Shown one piece after another: positions 49,801 through 56,793 of a stretch of 64,000 bases of DNA. Under the pieces are notes generated by a model. That model worked only from the letters and a program-made list of their open reading frames with translations. It searched no databases and was not told the origin of the DNA. Position numbers and translations under genes: made by a program. The stretch comes from Rickettsia typhi (GTDB taxonomy: Bacteria; Pseudomonadota; Alphaproteobacteria; Rickettsiales; Rickettsiaceae): positions 62,001 through 126,000 of the forward strand of contig CAMBEC010000003.1 of the NCBI GenBank assembly GCA_945865485.1, given 5' to 3'. How positions within the stretch are numbered: the first letter of the stretch is position 1; each line of letters opens with the position of its first letter.

Positions 49801-50232
49801 TTTAATCCAATAATCAACCTCGGTATAGCTATATTAATCCCCGATAATTATATAGAGGATTCATCTTTAAGGCTTGCTATATACAGAAGAACCGGTGATC
49901 TTAAATCAAGTGAAGAAATTGAAAATTTCCGTATAGAGATGGAGGATAGATTTGGCTTAATTCCAAAAGAGTTTAATAATCTTTTAGAAATGGTAAAAAT
50001 CAGAAATATGTGTTTCAAACTAAATGTAGAAACTTTTGATAGTGGACCAAATGGGTTTGTTGTGAAATTTCGTGAGAATTTAGGTGTAGCTGAAATGGTG
50101 CTTTCTTTTATTAACAAGTTTCCAAGGCATGCTAAGATAAAACCAGATAACAAACTTGTCTTCATAAAAGCCTTGAATCAAGATGCTTTAATACGTGATG
50201 CTCAAGAGTTTTTAACGAACCTAATGTTATAA
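46858..50232 (+). CDS. mfd: Transcription-repair coupling factor Mfd
   Basis: A 1124-residue translocase that removes stalled RNA polymerase and recruits UvrA. N-terminal UvrB-like domains (FPSLDTVPYDRVSPNSEILAKR) are followed by the RNA-polymerase-interacting domain (GEIVVHKEHGIGRF), helicase Walker A GDVGFGKTEVAMRA, DEEQHFG (DEEQ box), SATPIPRTLQMS, TTIIESGIDIS, QLRGRVGRG, and the TRG region with HDMDLRGFGNLVGDEQSGH. It is full length and translationally coupled to sdhE. Confidence 0.97.
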   Translation: MKKLLIPFSSKSLYALEHFNNKNKNLLLCCSEEENAISAYKQLKFYGHNGITKRQIIHFPSLDTVPYDRVSPNSEILAKRASALTELAMNGEPKILVTAAQNLLQKIPPPEEFVDSTLSIKPEAKLDIEAIITFLIKAGFSRVASAVDSSEFAVRGEIVDLVTHANKGYRINFGWNQIESIREYDTYSQISTKSVDSLILSSATETLINSQTIINFKNNFLQLFGVNHIHSPMYESIISGQKFHGYEHLMPLFFKNMSSLCEFLGEHEIIYDNLCLQSMIEFENTYNDFYESRLLSNKANPDSFYFAIPPSFLINSSQTIKERLSLDNCTLIEHGSSNDLTSIIDIAIQAKIENKTEFDKLFELIVENKKKIPIILCNSKSGKSRIKNIAETSDYATLEISKLSEAKKNIINLGIAPLSTGFMSSKYLFIAENDILGNKFVTQSHKSASKKLKSILTELDNIVEGEIVVHKEHGIGRFEKIQTIYVDNIAHDCLKIIYANNDILYLPVENIDQFKKYGGDEVVLDKLGSASWQKRKSKLKNRIKDIAAKLIKISAARQLATTAPTYFEQSAYDKFCKNFPYNETNDQISSIEDIKSDLESGKLMDRLICGDVGFGKTEVAMRATFMVSCSVNDDRPQVAIISPTTILCKQHFHNFLDRFKNMGLNIAQLSRLIKPSQAKKVKEGVERGEINIIIGTHALLAADIKFKNLKMIIIDEEQHFGVAQKEHLKQLKSNVHVLSLSATPIPRTLQMSMVGIKDLSLITTPPIDRLPVRTNVLPFDAVVIRDALMRERFRGGISFYVVPRIKDIEWVANQLSVIVPELKFKIAHGQMAPSEVDTTMNEFCEAKFDILLSTTIIESGIDISIANTIIIHRSDMLGLSQLYQLRGRVGRGKVRGYAYLTLTHHKSTKHSLQRLDILQNIDSLGAGFTIASHDMDLRGFGNLVGDEQSGHIREVGAELYQEMLDEAINELKNDAANNSESFNPIINLGIAILIPDNYIEDSSLRLAIYRRTGDLKSSEEIENFRIEMEDRFGLIPKEFNNLLEMVKIRNMCFKLNVETFDSGPNGFVVKFRENLGVAEMVLSFINKFPRHAKIKPDNKLVFIKALNQDALIRDAQEFLTNLML

Positions 50233-50250
50233 TAACCTGGCTTTGAAAAA

Positions 50251-50375
50251 GTTATCCCGGCAGATATCAGGTTTTCTGGTATAAAGCTCTACACATAACC
50301 TCATCTTCGGACGCTACAGACCTTATAACCAGCACTTAAAAGGATTATGTTTACCTTATCCATAGTTCAGGTTAA
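50251..50375. repeat. Degenerate dispersed intergenic repeat, copy 7
   Basis: It starts near gttatcccggcagatat and ends cttatccatagttcaggtta, whose last 21 bases are identical to 40583-40603. The middle is diverged and the start is uncertain. Confidence 0.45.
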
Positions 50376-50420
50376 TTATACAGATTTTCTAAAATGTCGT
50401 TGTTGATCTTATCAAATTAG

Positions 50421-50449
50421 TTGACAAATATTATATTTTTGATTAGATA
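50421..50449 (+). promoter_or_regulatory. Candidate promoter of the 83-residue orphan gene
   Basis: A perfect TTGACA (50421-50426) is followed after 17 bases by TAGATA (50444-50449), about 33 bases before the ATG at 50482. The -10 matches consensus at only three of six positions. Confidence 0.4.
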
Positions 50450-50481
50450 TTAGAATTAATTCATCAATTTAAGGTTATATT

Positions 50482-50733
50482 ATGAAAGCGCAAAATGTAC
50501 AAGTCGAAAAAGTGGCAGAGGGCGCCCATCAACCATTAAAAGCCTGGAAATTGGATAAAGATGGAAATTTGCCACAAGGCGCATCTTTACTTGAAAGTCT
50601 AGAGCCAGTGAATTTTGCCGCTCCTGTTGCAACGACCGTTGTTTCAAACGTTATGAATCTTAATTCAGATCAAGAGGTTATTAAATCTGATAATGCAGAA
50701 CAGCTTGAGCTGCTTGGTAGTTCTGATGCCTAG
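50482..50733 (+). CDS. Small hypothetical protein, 83 residues
   Basis: I do not recognise this protein. It is soluble, with no signal peptide, an amphipathic start and an acidic tail (EQLELLGSSDA). It has its own candidate promoter, an AAGG before the ATG, and codon use like its neighbours, so it is probably expressed. LPQGASLLESL is similar to IPEGASVIQKHL in the 62260-62526 orphan. It faces the convergent helical orphan 55 bases later. Confidence 0.6.
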   Translation: MKAQNVQVEKVAEGAHQPLKAWKLDKDGNLPQGASLLESLEPVNFAAPVATTVVSNVMNLNSDQEVIKSDNAEQLELLGSSDA

Positions 50734-50788
50734 GATGAAGTCGACTTGCCTAGTTAATTTTAAAACCAGAGTTGTATACTAAATCAGG

Positions 50789-52144
50789 TTATAATGGCGA
50801 TCTTCCAAGGTTTTTTTCTGGCGCTATTGCACGTTTAATCAAAATTTCATTAGCAAGGTTAACACCAAGAATTTTTTTTGCAAAATCTTTAGCTGGTGAA
50901 TCTGCTGTCATTTCTTTAGCAATTTTGCTTACATCTCCACGAATACTATTGTTAACTTCGGCCTTTAGGTTTTGTGTGCATTCTTTAAAAGCTTTAGAAT
51001 GAGATGGGTTTTTTTCTCCAATTTCCTTCAGTTGATTTTCAGATTTACTTAATATATCGGCCGAGATAAGAATATAGCCAACCTTGTCGATAATCTTACT
51101 CTCCTTATTAAGGCATTTTATCATTTCTGATTTAGCCAACTCAATATTTTTATCTAGGATTAGGGTCGCCTCGGCAATTAATTCTTTTGGAACGCCATTT
51201 TTTTCTAGTTTGTCTAATGTTGACCTTTTTACGATCTCTAGTTTTTCATTAATCTCCCTTTCGGATGATGGAATATGGTTTTCTGCGTAGTCAGCTACTA
51301 TCGTGAGCAATTTTTTTGATGATGCATTCTTGGATATTTCCTGAACTGTCTCAGAAGCCGCTTCGAGAGTTAAATTAAATTTTTCTATGCGGTGTCTAAT
51401 TGAAACTAGGTCCTCAGATAAAGTAGATGATGATATTTGTTTTGCAATTTCTGTGAATTTGGAACCGGTCTCATGTATCTGAGAGAGTGTTTTATCTTGT
51501 TGAATTTTATCCAAACTATGATACATGTTGGTTACTGTTTTACTCAGATTTTCTGTTTTCAAAAAGTCACTAACTTTGCTTAAGACACCAGTAGTTTTTA
51601 AAGCTAAACCCAGTGGAGGAGAATACATCGAAACTAGACCCAAGATAGCTGGAGATGTTTTTGAAATAATCAAGTCAGATAAGCCAGGAAAATTCTTATC
51701 AATTGCTTTTTTGAAATCTAAAATTCCTTCTAAAATAGTTATAGTTTTTTCTGATAATATTGCGCTATATAGTAAACCTTCTCCTTTTTTTAAATCAGTA
51801 TATAGATTAGAAGATGCTTTGTTTATTGCAAAAACAAGAGTTTTTTTGAGTATATTGTCAAGTAAGCTCTTTTCCTTATCGGATAATTTTAACTCTGTTA
51901 TAACAGGTTCAATTATATATGAAAAATTTGTTAAAAAATTTGTTAAATCTATGGCAAAGCTTGCTGCAATTTCTTTTGCAACTGCTTCGAAGTTGGCAAA
52001 TTCAAATAAGTTGCCTAACTCTTGAGAGCTAAGGCTAGATAAACTCTTTTTTAATGAATTAAGAAGGTGAGGAGCATATTGTTGTATTAATTTAATTTTC
52101 TCGTTTTGAGTGAGTTGATTAAATTGTTCAATAGTTGGGATCAT
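50789..52144 (-). CDS. Helical hypothetical protein, 451 residues
   Basis: I do not recognise this protein. It is almost entirely helical and rich in Lys, Ser, Leu and Ile, with no signal peptide. A hydrophobic, Gly/Pro-containing patch (residues about 165-185, SPAILGLVSMYSPPLGLALK) interrupts coiled-coil-like sequence. The C-terminus is basic (LIKRAIAPEKNLGRSPL). It stands alone on the minus strand between a small orphan and tolC. Long helical orphans with basic tails are frequent among Rickettsiales type IV secretion effectors, but nothing here proves it. Confidence 0.62.
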   Translation of the reverse strand: MIPTIEQFNQLTQNEKIKLIQQYAPHLLNSLKKSLSSLSSQELGNLFEFANFEAVAKEIAASFAIDLTNFLTNFSYIIEPVITELKLSDKEKSLLDNILKKTLVFAINKASSNLYTDLKKGEGLLYSAILSEKTITILEGILDFKKAIDKNFPGLSDLIISKTSPAILGLVSMYSPPLGLALKTTGVLSKVSDFLKTENLSKTVTNMYHSLDKIQQDKTLSQIHETGSKFTEIAKQISSSTLSEDLVSIRHRIEKFNLTLEAASETVQEISKNASSKKLLTIVADYAENHIPSSEREINEKLEIVKRSTLDKLEKNGVPKELIAEATLILDKNIELAKSEMIKCLNKESKIIDKVGYILISADILSKSENQLKEIGEKNPSHSKAFKECTQNLKAEVNNSIRGDVSKIAKEMTADSPAKDFAKKILGVNLANEILIKRAIAPEKNLGRSPL

Positions 52145-52460
52145 GCTAATAAACTACAAAAAATGGATATAAAAAGAATCTTATCTCAAAAAAAATATAC
52201 TTTCATTATAAATAGGCTATTTAAAAAGATTTTTCTAAGTAGGGGTACTGTATGTTAAATTCGCGGAACATTGGTAGCAAAAGTTAGGTTGTTTGTAGAA
52301 AGATAGCTAAGCAGGTATTGATAAATATGATTAATGTGCAGCAAAAATACACCTAAATACGATGTGTTTCTTACCTAAATCTAAGGTTATCGTATACTAA
52401 TTTGCTTTGTTGGCCTAGAATTACTTTCAAAGTAAAGATTATTTTAGGATTAGGCTTTGT
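52145..52460. other. Divergent intergenic region before tolC
   Basis: This 316-base gap must hold promoters for the helical orphan (minus) and tolC (plus). The 15-bp palindrome at 52421-52435 sits just before tolC. No ORF or RNA gene is apparent. Confidence 0.45.
52421..52435. promoter_or_regulatory. 15-bp palindrome upstream of tolC
   Basis: TTACTTT-C-AAAGTAA is perfectly symmetric and ends 25 bases before the tolC ATG, a suitable place for a repressor operator; no binding protein is known. Confidence 0.3.
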
Positions 52461-53822
52461 ATGCGCAAAATACTTGTATTATCACTGATAGCCATGCTTT
52501 CTACTAGTGCCTCTGCAGTGACATTGGAACAAGCTCTTACGAGCGGATATAATCAAAATGAAGAGTTGCAAACTATTAGAACTGATTTCTTAAATGAAAT
52601 AGAGCAATTTCCTAGGGCTTTAGCTGGTTTTATGCCAAGAGTTTTTGCAAATATAGATTCAACTGATTCAAAAATAAAAAGAAGAAGTAAAATCCCTGCA
52701 GTTATCGATGCTACTACATCTGATAGTCTGAGGTATAATAGATCTATTACCCTAGAGCAGCCATTATTTGATGGGTGGAGTTCAGTAAATACTTTGAAGG
52801 CCGCTCAGTTTGCGTTTAGATCGTCAAGGGGCGACTATTACGCAAAAGAACAGGATGCTTTTTTAAAAGAGATAAATGTCTATTTAGATTGCGTTGAAGC
52901 CGCTGATAAATATTCTATTTCTAAGGTTAGTGTAAGATCAAATAAAACGCAGCTTGAAGCAATGACAGAAAAATTTAAGCTGGGAGAGTCTACTGAGACA
53001 GAAGTTGCCAGCGCAAGAGAGGGGCTAGCTACGTCAGAAGCTAATCAGGCTGTTGCATACGCTAATTTCGAGGCTTCAAAGGCTAACTTTTATAGATTTT
53101 TTGGTATAGATCCAATTGATGTGAAAATGCCAGAAGTTCCTTCTGGTTTACCGCCTTCTCTTGCCGCATTAATAAAAACTGCAACTGAAATACATCCGTC
53201 TATTGATAGTGCAAGACATAGAACTTCTTCGTCAAAAGCTGGAGAAAATGCTGCTAAAGGAGAGTTGTTGCCAAAGGTTAGCTTTAGGGTTCAAGGTGGA
53301 ACTACTGACTATAACCCAGAACAAACTAACAACGGTAATGTTAATAATAGAAGTATTACTTCTACATTATCTGTAAACGTTCCAATCCTTGGAAAAGGAG
53401 GAATGGAATATTCTGATATTAGAAGAGCAAAATATCAAACTCGTAAGGCGGCAATTAGTTTAGATAGTGTTATAAAACAAGTGCAGTCGAGTTGTAAAGC
53501 TAGTTGGTCAGAACTTGAAGCCGCAAAAATGAGAATAGACGCTACAACCCAAGCTGTTAATGCAGCTGAGATTGCATATGAGGGAATGATTCAAGAAGAG
53601 ATGCTTGGATCTAAAACGATCGTTGATGTCCTCAGAACGGAAGAAAGATTGAATAAAGCTAGAGAATCAAGAGTTGAAGCTCGTAAGGGCTTGGTGTTAG
53701 CTGCTTACAGAATTAAATCTTTAACAGGAGATTTGACGGCTAAGAGTATGAAGCTTAAAGTTGATTATTTTGAGCCAGAGGCAGAGTTTAAAAAGGTAAA
53801 AATGAAAATTGTAGGTTTCTAA
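52461..53822 (+). CDS. tolC: TolC-family outer-membrane efflux/secretion channel
   Basis: A 453-residue outer-membrane trimeric channel with a signal peptide (cleavage after STSASA, residue 19). The mature start VTLEQALTSGYNQNEEL and LEQPLFDGWSSVNTLKAAQ are typical TolC segments; two outer-membrane-factor repeats cover the rest. It is the exit duct for type I secretion and efflux pumps; the matching inner-membrane parts are not in this window. It lies 2 bases before popZ. Confidence 0.92.
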   Translation: MRKILVLSLIAMLSTSASAVTLEQALTSGYNQNEELQTIRTDFLNEIEQFPRALAGFMPRVFANIDSTDSKIKRRSKIPAVIDATTSDSLRYNRSITLEQPLFDGWSSVNTLKAAQFAFRSSRGDYYAKEQDAFLKEINVYLDCVEAADKYSISKVSVRSNKTQLEAMTEKFKLGESTETEVASAREGLATSEANQAVAYANFEASKANFYRFFGIDPIDVKMPEVPSGLPPSLAALIKTATEIHPSIDSARHRTSSSKAGENAAKGELLPKVSFRVQGGTTDYNPEQTNNGNVNNRSITSTLSVNVPILGKGGMEYSDIRRAKYQTRKAAISLDSVIKQVQSSCKASWSELEAAKMRIDATTQAVNAAEIAYEGMIQEEMLGSKTIVDVLRTEERLNKARESRVEARKGLVLAAYRIKSLTGDLTAKSMKLKVDYFEPEAEFKKVKMKIVGF

Positions 53823-53824
53823 AG

Positions 53825-54241
53825 GTGACTAAAAAAAATGACGACACCGAGGAGGGTGAAGTTAAATTAGAAGATATACTAAGATCAATTCGAGGGATTA
53901 TTGACAATAATAACAATATTTTCAGTTCCGAAATTAAGAAAGACAATAAGGCTTTGTTAGGAGATGAACAGGATAATATTCTTGAGTTGACAAGTGTTTT
54001 AGAAGAAAACACAGAAGAATGTTTAGTTTCGGAGAATACTAAACATTCCACCAAAACTGAGATTAATAAACTTAATGACGCTTTAAAAAGCGGAGAGTAT
54101 TTAGAACGTAGTCAATCTTTAGATATACTAGTAAACGACTTAGTGCGTCCTTTAATTAAGGATTGGCTAGATAATAATCTGCCTAAAATTGTTGAGAATA
54201 TTGTTTCGAATGAGATCAAGAAGATTATTCCCAAAAAGTAA
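53825..54241 (+). CDS. popZ: Polar organising protein PopZ (DUF2497)
   Basis: A 138-residue PopZ. The N-terminal helix LEDILRSIRGIID recruits partners, an acidic, Asn/Glu-rich linker follows, and the C-terminal oligomerisation helices VRPLIKDWLDNNLPKIVENIV are highly conserved. In Caulobacter PopZ anchors the chromosome origin at a cell pole. It is usually encoded next to tolC (and valS) in alphaproteobacteria, as here. The start is GTG. Confidence 0.87.
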   Translation: MTKKNDDTEEGEVKLEDILRSIRGIIDNNNNIFSSEIKKDNKALLGDEQDNILELTSVLEENTEECLVSENTKHSTKTEINKLNDALKSGEYLERSQSLDILVNDLVRPLIKDWLDNNLPKIVENIVSNEIKKIIPKK

Positions 54242-54264
54242 TGTATTGTAATAATTGAGGAAAA

Positions 54265-55794
54265 ATGGAGAAAAATCTTTTAATTTTCGTCTCTATACTA
54301 CTTTTGAACTCTGCGCCTTCTTATGCGGATAATGAAAGTGGCTTACCAGCGCTTCCAACAGCTTCTGAGATTCAGGTAGAAGAAGTTGGTTCGGATAGTA
54401 GTAAATCATTATGGCAAAAATTTAAAGAATATTTTGGTTTTGGAGAAGAAAAGCAGATAGTAGAGAAACAGCCTGACGCTCCAGTAGCTGTTGAAAAAAC
54501 AGAAGATACTGGACAAGCTGCTCAATCAAAATCGATAAATGATAGGCAGACAGTTATTGACAATAAAGAGAATAATAATAGTTCTGATATTCCGCCAGGA
54601 AGCACTGATGAAGGGCCGATGAACGTCAAGCTACCAGAACCTGAGAGTGAGGTTGACGTTCCGGATCAACTAAAATTACCAGTTGGCTTTGGTGATGATG
54701 TAATTAAGGATAGTAACGCAAACGAACCAATCCAAGATGTAACTAACCTAGACGAAATCACTCGCAAAAATAATGTGGCTGATAACGCTACTGCAGCCTC
54801 AAAAATTCTTGATCAGGCTGAAGAAAAAACTAAAGATATCAAAGAACCGGCAGAGCCACAAACAGAAGAGATGAGTATTCCTCAATTACCAGAGGCTTAT
54901 GAAGATAAGACAAAAGAGGCAGTAAAACAGGATGGAGTTATAGAACCGGCAGAGCCACAAACAGAAGAGGTGAGTATTCCTCAATTACCAGAAGCATATG
55001 AAGATAAGACAAAAGAGGCAGTAAAACAGGATGGAGTTAAAGAACCGGTAGAGCCACAAACAGAAGAGGTGAGTGTTCCGCAACTACCAGAAGCTTATGA
55101 AGATAAGGCAAAAGAGACGGTAAAAGAGGGGGGCGTTAAAGAGCTGGCAGAGCCAAAAACAGAAGAGGTGAGTGTTCCTCAATTACCAGAAGCTTATGAA
55201 GATAAGGCAAAAGAGGCGGTAAAAGAGGATGACATTAAAGAACCGGCAGAACCAAAAACAGAAGAAGAATTGGGTGTAAAAAATGATGAATCTACTGTTA
55301 AATTAGTATTACCTACGGATAAAACAGCGGGTGCATCTGCTAATTCTCCTAATATAACTGTACCAGAATATGCTAATGCTGCAAATCAGCCTAATGAAGA
55401 TGAAGCTGCTATATCTAAATATAAAAAAGAGTTTGAAGCAAAGACTAGTAAGCCTGCTGTAGTACCAAAAATTTCAGAAAGCGAGCTATCATTAGAAAAT
55501 AAATCTAAGCAGGTTGATTTGAAAGCTTCTGATCTAGAAGAGTTCGATACAAAGCAATTGAAGTTCGTTAATAATGAAGCTCAAGTATTAATACTGCCAA
55601 ATGATGATATTGTTCTTGGTGTACTTGTCGATGAAGCAAAATTGGAACAAATGGATTTTAGATCATATATAGATAAGTTTTGGGAAAATTATAATAAACT
55701 AAAAAGGGAGCCTAGGCGCCTTGAAATAGAAAGGTTTGTTGAAAATTATGATGAGCTGTTTGATACCAACAATAATCTGTATGAAGAAAAATAA
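54265..55794 (+). CDS. Exported repeat protein, 509 residues
   Basis: A protein with a signal peptide (cleavage near APSYA, residue 22), then a disordered, highly acidic region. Residues 193-324 are four tandem copies of a 33-residue unit with EPAEPQTEEVS and PQLPEAYEDK blocks, plus a partial fifth. The C-terminal domain (about 430-509: VLILPNDDIVLGVLVDEA, RLEIERFVENYDELF) looks folded and unlike the rest. I do not recognise the family. It may be periplasmic, surface-exposed or secreted. It follows popZ by 23 bases, where valS is common in other alphaproteobacteria. Confidence 0.72.
   Translation: MEKNLLIFVSILLLNSAPSYADNESGLPALPTASEIQVEEVGSDSSKSLWQKFKEYFGFGEEKQIVEKQPDAPVAVEKTEDTGQAAQSKSINDRQTVIDNKENNNSSDIPPGSTDEGPMNVKLPEPESEVDVPDQLKLPVGFGDDVIKDSNANEPIQDVTNLDEITRKNNVADNATAASKILDQAEEKTKDIKEPAEPQTEEMSIPQLPEAYEDKTKEAVKQDGVIEPAEPQTEEVSIPQLPEAYEDKTKEAVKQDGVKEPVEPQTEEVSVPQLPEAYEDKAKETVKEGGVKELAEPKTEEVSVPQLPEAYEDKAKEAVKEDDIKEPAEPKTEEELGVKNDESTVKLVLPTDKTAGASANSPNITVPEYANAANQPNEDEAAISKYKKEFEAKTSKPAVVPKISESELSLENKSKQVDLKASDLEEFDTKQLKFVNNEAQVLILPNDDIVLGVLVDEAKLEQMDFRSYIDKFWENYNKLKREPRRLEIERFVENYDELFDTNNNLYEEK
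54841..55266 (+). repeat. Four 99-bp tandem repeats plus a partial fifth
   Basis: In-frame copies start at 54841, 54940, 55039 and 55138, with a partial copy from 55237. Copies 1 and 2 are most alike; copies 3 and 4 share changes (cagg to gagg, K/T to K/A). The unit encodes 33 residues with no frameshift between copies. Confidence 0.95.
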
Positions 55795-55895
55795 GATTAT
55801 AGCTATTCCTAATAAACAATAAAACTTGAACAATTGTTTGTTCTAATAGATCTTGTTCTAAAATTAACCTAATAACCAAATAAAAACTAGATACT

Positions 55896-56660
55896 ATGAA
55901 CATTGATGGTATTGAAATTTTTGTTGAAAAACTCGAAGGTAAAGGGAAATTAAACTTTGTTTTAATTCATAACGCTGGTGGAACTCACCAGTTTTTTACC
56001 CATCAAATCAGGTTATTAAAAAAATATGGTAACGTCATCTTGCTAGATTTGCCGGGACACGGTAGGAGTCAGGTGATAGCAAGTTATGCAATGGATAAGT
56101 TATCACTAATCATTAAGGAAATTTGTGAAGGTTTATCCCTTGAAAATATATATTTTATTGGATTGAATAATGGTGCTAATATTATCGTTGATGTAGCGCT
56201 TAACCATAGGTTGCCAATTAAAAATATTATTCTAATTGATCCCCCGATATTTATAGACAAATCATTCATTGTAGAAATAAATAATTTTATTAATCAGTTA
56301 GACCAAGCTGATTATGATAAATTTGTTATATCGCTAGTTGATGATTTATTTATAGATACAGATTATTATAATAAGGAAATTGCGATTAATGCTTTTAAAA
56401 ATGTTGATAAAGGATCATTACAGAATATTTTTAAAGAGCTAATAAGGTGGGACCTTAACTTATCTAATAAATTAAAAAACATTACTTATTCCACCCTATG
56501 TATTTTGACAGATGAACATCATTGCAGTTATGATAAATTGAGGCTAGAAGCTCCTCAATTTGAAATTGGTAAGGTCGTGGGATCTAAATGCTGGGCAACA
56601 CTTGAAGTGCCAGAGCAAGTAAATGCTATGATGGAACGTTTTATAAGGCTTAAAAAATAG
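55896..56660 (+). CDS. Alpha/beta-hydrolase fold protein lacking catalytic residues
   Basis: A 254-residue protein with a clear alpha/beta-hydrolase fold: strand and oxyanion-loop FVLIHNAGG, VILLDLPGHGRS, then the nucleophile elbow. The elbow reads GLNNGA (residues 89-94), so the usual Ser is Asn91, and the C-terminal His position reads GSKCWATLEVPEQV (Cys232). It is therefore probably not a hydrolase in the usual way. It precedes the Aas fusion gene by 133 bases on the same strand, so a role in lipid metabolism is suggested only by context. Confidence 0.75.
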   Translation: MNIDGIEIFVEKLEGKGKLNFVLIHNAGGTHQFFTHQIRLLKKYGNVILLDLPGHGRSQVIASYAMDKLSLIIKEICEGLSLENIYFIGLNNGANIIVDVALNHRLPIKNIILIDPPIFIDKSFIVEINNFINQLDQADYDKFVISLVDDLFIDTDYYNKEIAINAFKNVDKGSLQNIFKELIRWDLNLSNKLKNITYSTLCILTDEHHCSYDKLRLEAPQFEIGKVVGSKCWATLEVPEQVNAMMERFIRLKK

Positions 56661-56793
56661 ATTTTGCAGTTATTTTTTTACAAATGAGGTATGTTTTCTA
56701 GTTTATGAACGTTTATAATATACAATATTCAGAGATTAATTGACATAATGACTAGAATTTCATAATATCCGTCAATATTTTATTGGAGAAGTG

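Noticed and set aside
51525..52025. 166-residue open frame on the plus strand
   Set aside because: It is antisense to the 451-residue orphan. The minus-strand frame is longer and has a composition typical of real proteins, so I kept that one.
54841..55266. Possible CRISPR array
   Set aside because: The 99-bp units are contiguous, in frame within an exported protein, and have no spacers.
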